Part shown: positions 63,090 through 64,000 of the stretch, piece by piece | How positions within the stretch are numbered: the first letter of the stretch is position 1 | Layout: every line of letters begins with the position of its first letter | Source of the DNA: Bedellia somnulentella | Lineage: Eukaryota; Arthropoda; Insecta; Lepidoptera; Bedelliidae | DNA: 64,000 nt | Assembly: GCA_963576735.1 (NCBI GenBank) | Contig: OY755196.1 | Location: 7,979,912-8,043,911 of the forward strand | Direction of reading: 5' to 3' | The notes under the pieces: generated by a model | What the model was told of the DNA's origin: nothing | Database searches by the model: none | What the model saw: only the letters and a program-made list of their open reading frames with translations | Position numbers and translations under genes: made by a program

Positions 63090-63491
63090 GTTGGTGTTAC
63101 GCCCATTTTGACCGAGACCCTTTCAAATTATAGACCAATTTCGATTTTAAATGCATCAAATTGCAAAAAAATTGCATACAAGCGAATTTATCCTATAGTT
63201 AAACCTGGGATTCCTACACAACAACATTGCTTCACACAGGGAAAATCTGTTAATACTAATTTAATTTACAGATTATGTACTAAAGACATTGAAAAAGCCT
63301 TTGACCGAGCAGACCATATTATTCACAGGCTCAAATTATATCGTCTCGGTGTGCAAGGAAATCTGTATCGGTGGATAAGGTCGTATATCATTCAATCTCT
63401 ACTCCTTCCAATTTTGGATTATGCTGAGACGTGTTTTTCTGATTTAATTTATTATTTATTTTATTTGGAAGATTTACAGCGTATACATTAA
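63090..63491 (+). pseudogene. Jockey-like LINE RT with large internal deletion
   Basis: Reads LSNYRPISILNASNCKKIAY, QHCFTQGKSVNTNLI, KDIEKAFDRADHIIHRLKLY (palm A), then WIRSYI joins directly to LLLPILDYAETCFSDL. The normal stretch between (PQGS block, YADD block, thumb; roughly 150 residues in relatives) is missing, so the catalytic pair is gone while the frame remains open. The product would be inert. Confidence 0.8.
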
Positions 63492-63696
63492 CTAAACAAT
63501 AAAGTAAACAGTGCAATGCCAATTAAAAATCTCCACCTACAACAATAAAAATTAAAAACAACAACTTACAGACTAAAAGTAAATTCAAATAACAGACTGA
63601 GAACAATAGAAATAACGGTAACAACACTAAAAACTAAATTAATTATTGCTAAATAAGAAAAATATAAAAATAATTAACTTAAATGTTCTGAAAAAA
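63492..63696. other. AT-rich 3' region between two LINE fragments
   Basis: Very A-rich (ACAATAAAAATTAAAAACAACAAC-like, split in short runs), probably the 3' UTRs of the two facing LINE fragments. Confidence 0.4.
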
Positions 63697-64000
63697 TTAA
63701 TTGGTAAGTGATCGCTTGATTGCTGGAATGCTGGAGTTAAATATATCGAAATCATTTTGAATTTCATTATATTCCCTAGAAACTCGTATTATAAATGAAT
63801 TCTGCCTGTAGTTGGTTCTGGCCTGAGGCAAATGTAATAAAGACCGCTGACGTAATGCCATCGGATTTGTACGCAGCTGTACCTTGGACAGTAACTCAGG
63901 ACAATTAACCGAACCATTTGCTATCTTAGCCAAGTTACAGATATCTGAAATGTTACGTCTAACATCGAGTGGGACGAAATGATATTTTTTGCAACGCTCA
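63697..64000 (-). pseudogene. LINE ORF2 C-terminus, continues beyond the window
   Basis: Minus strand: KKYHFVPLDVRRNISDICNL, AKIANGSVNCPELLSKVQLR, then LPQARTNYRQNSFIIRVSRE and a stop after KRSLTN. The RRNISDICNLAKIANG and R..FFIRV.REYNE blocks are the C-terminal domain typical of Jockey-superfamily ORF2. Convergent to the fragment at 63090-63491; not the same copy, since the strands differ. The gene is open to the window edge. Confidence 0.8.

Overview
The window looks like transposon-dense nuclear DNA of an insect, most probably a moth or butterfly. Pointers are a Kabuki/CsRn1-type Gypsy element with a CHCC gag finger, an R4/Dong-clade LINE sitting in a TAA repeat, Helitron-type ends closing in CTAG before a T, a GGGTTCCGTA repeat that I recall as common in Lepidoptera, and tRNA-derived SINEs. 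The species assignment is inference. I found no host gene I can support; almost all coding sequence belongs to mobile elements, most of it decayed.

Layout. 0-5 kb: SINE fragments and a 5'-truncated RTE-type LINE with a clean reverse transcriptase frame (3405-5072). 5-13 kb: a near-perfect foldback MITE (5856-6313), a complete non-autonomous Helitron (6737-7698), many short SINEs. 13-25 kb: a three-level nest. A minus-strand BEL/Pao retrotransposon (3' LTR 13005-13461, pol 13556-16137 and 24246-25235) is split by one RTE-like LINE (16138-24245, 13-bp target duplication, 5' inversion of the twin-priming kind). That LINE's TTA/TAA tail is in turn split by an open-frame Dong-like LINE (16161-19635). 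25.3-30.5 kb: a young complete Gypsy element with about 99% identical LTRs but a substituted protease active site. 31-36 kb: degraded Jockey-like LINE interrupted by another repeat. 36.9-42.8 kb: a dense SINE cluster.

42.8-51.7 kb is the most unusual part. Two arrays of about twenty ~164-bp repeats lie in opposite orientation (43075-46595 and 48521-51717) around a spacer that carries a decayed MULE-type transposase. This is the architecture of a Foldback (FB/NOF-like) transposon with satellite-like arms. 51.9-52.5 kb: C-terminus of a Helitron PIF1-like helicase with a stop and a frameshift. 54-59 kb: a rearranged paralogous copy of 41.7-42.8 kb, containing short conserved reading frames of unknown origin. 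55.8-57.7 kb: a LINE inserted in another LINE. 59.1-61.2 kb: a mariner inside a pogo-like element that itself sits in a SINE. 61-64 kb: more LINE and SINE debris.

The elements are linked by parasitism. The RTE LINE, the tRNA-SINE (SINE-1) and the abundant 250-bp repeat (SINE-2) end in related tails, which suggests both short families use RTE machinery. SINE-1, SINE-2 and SINE-3 are working names used only here. All identities are by eye.
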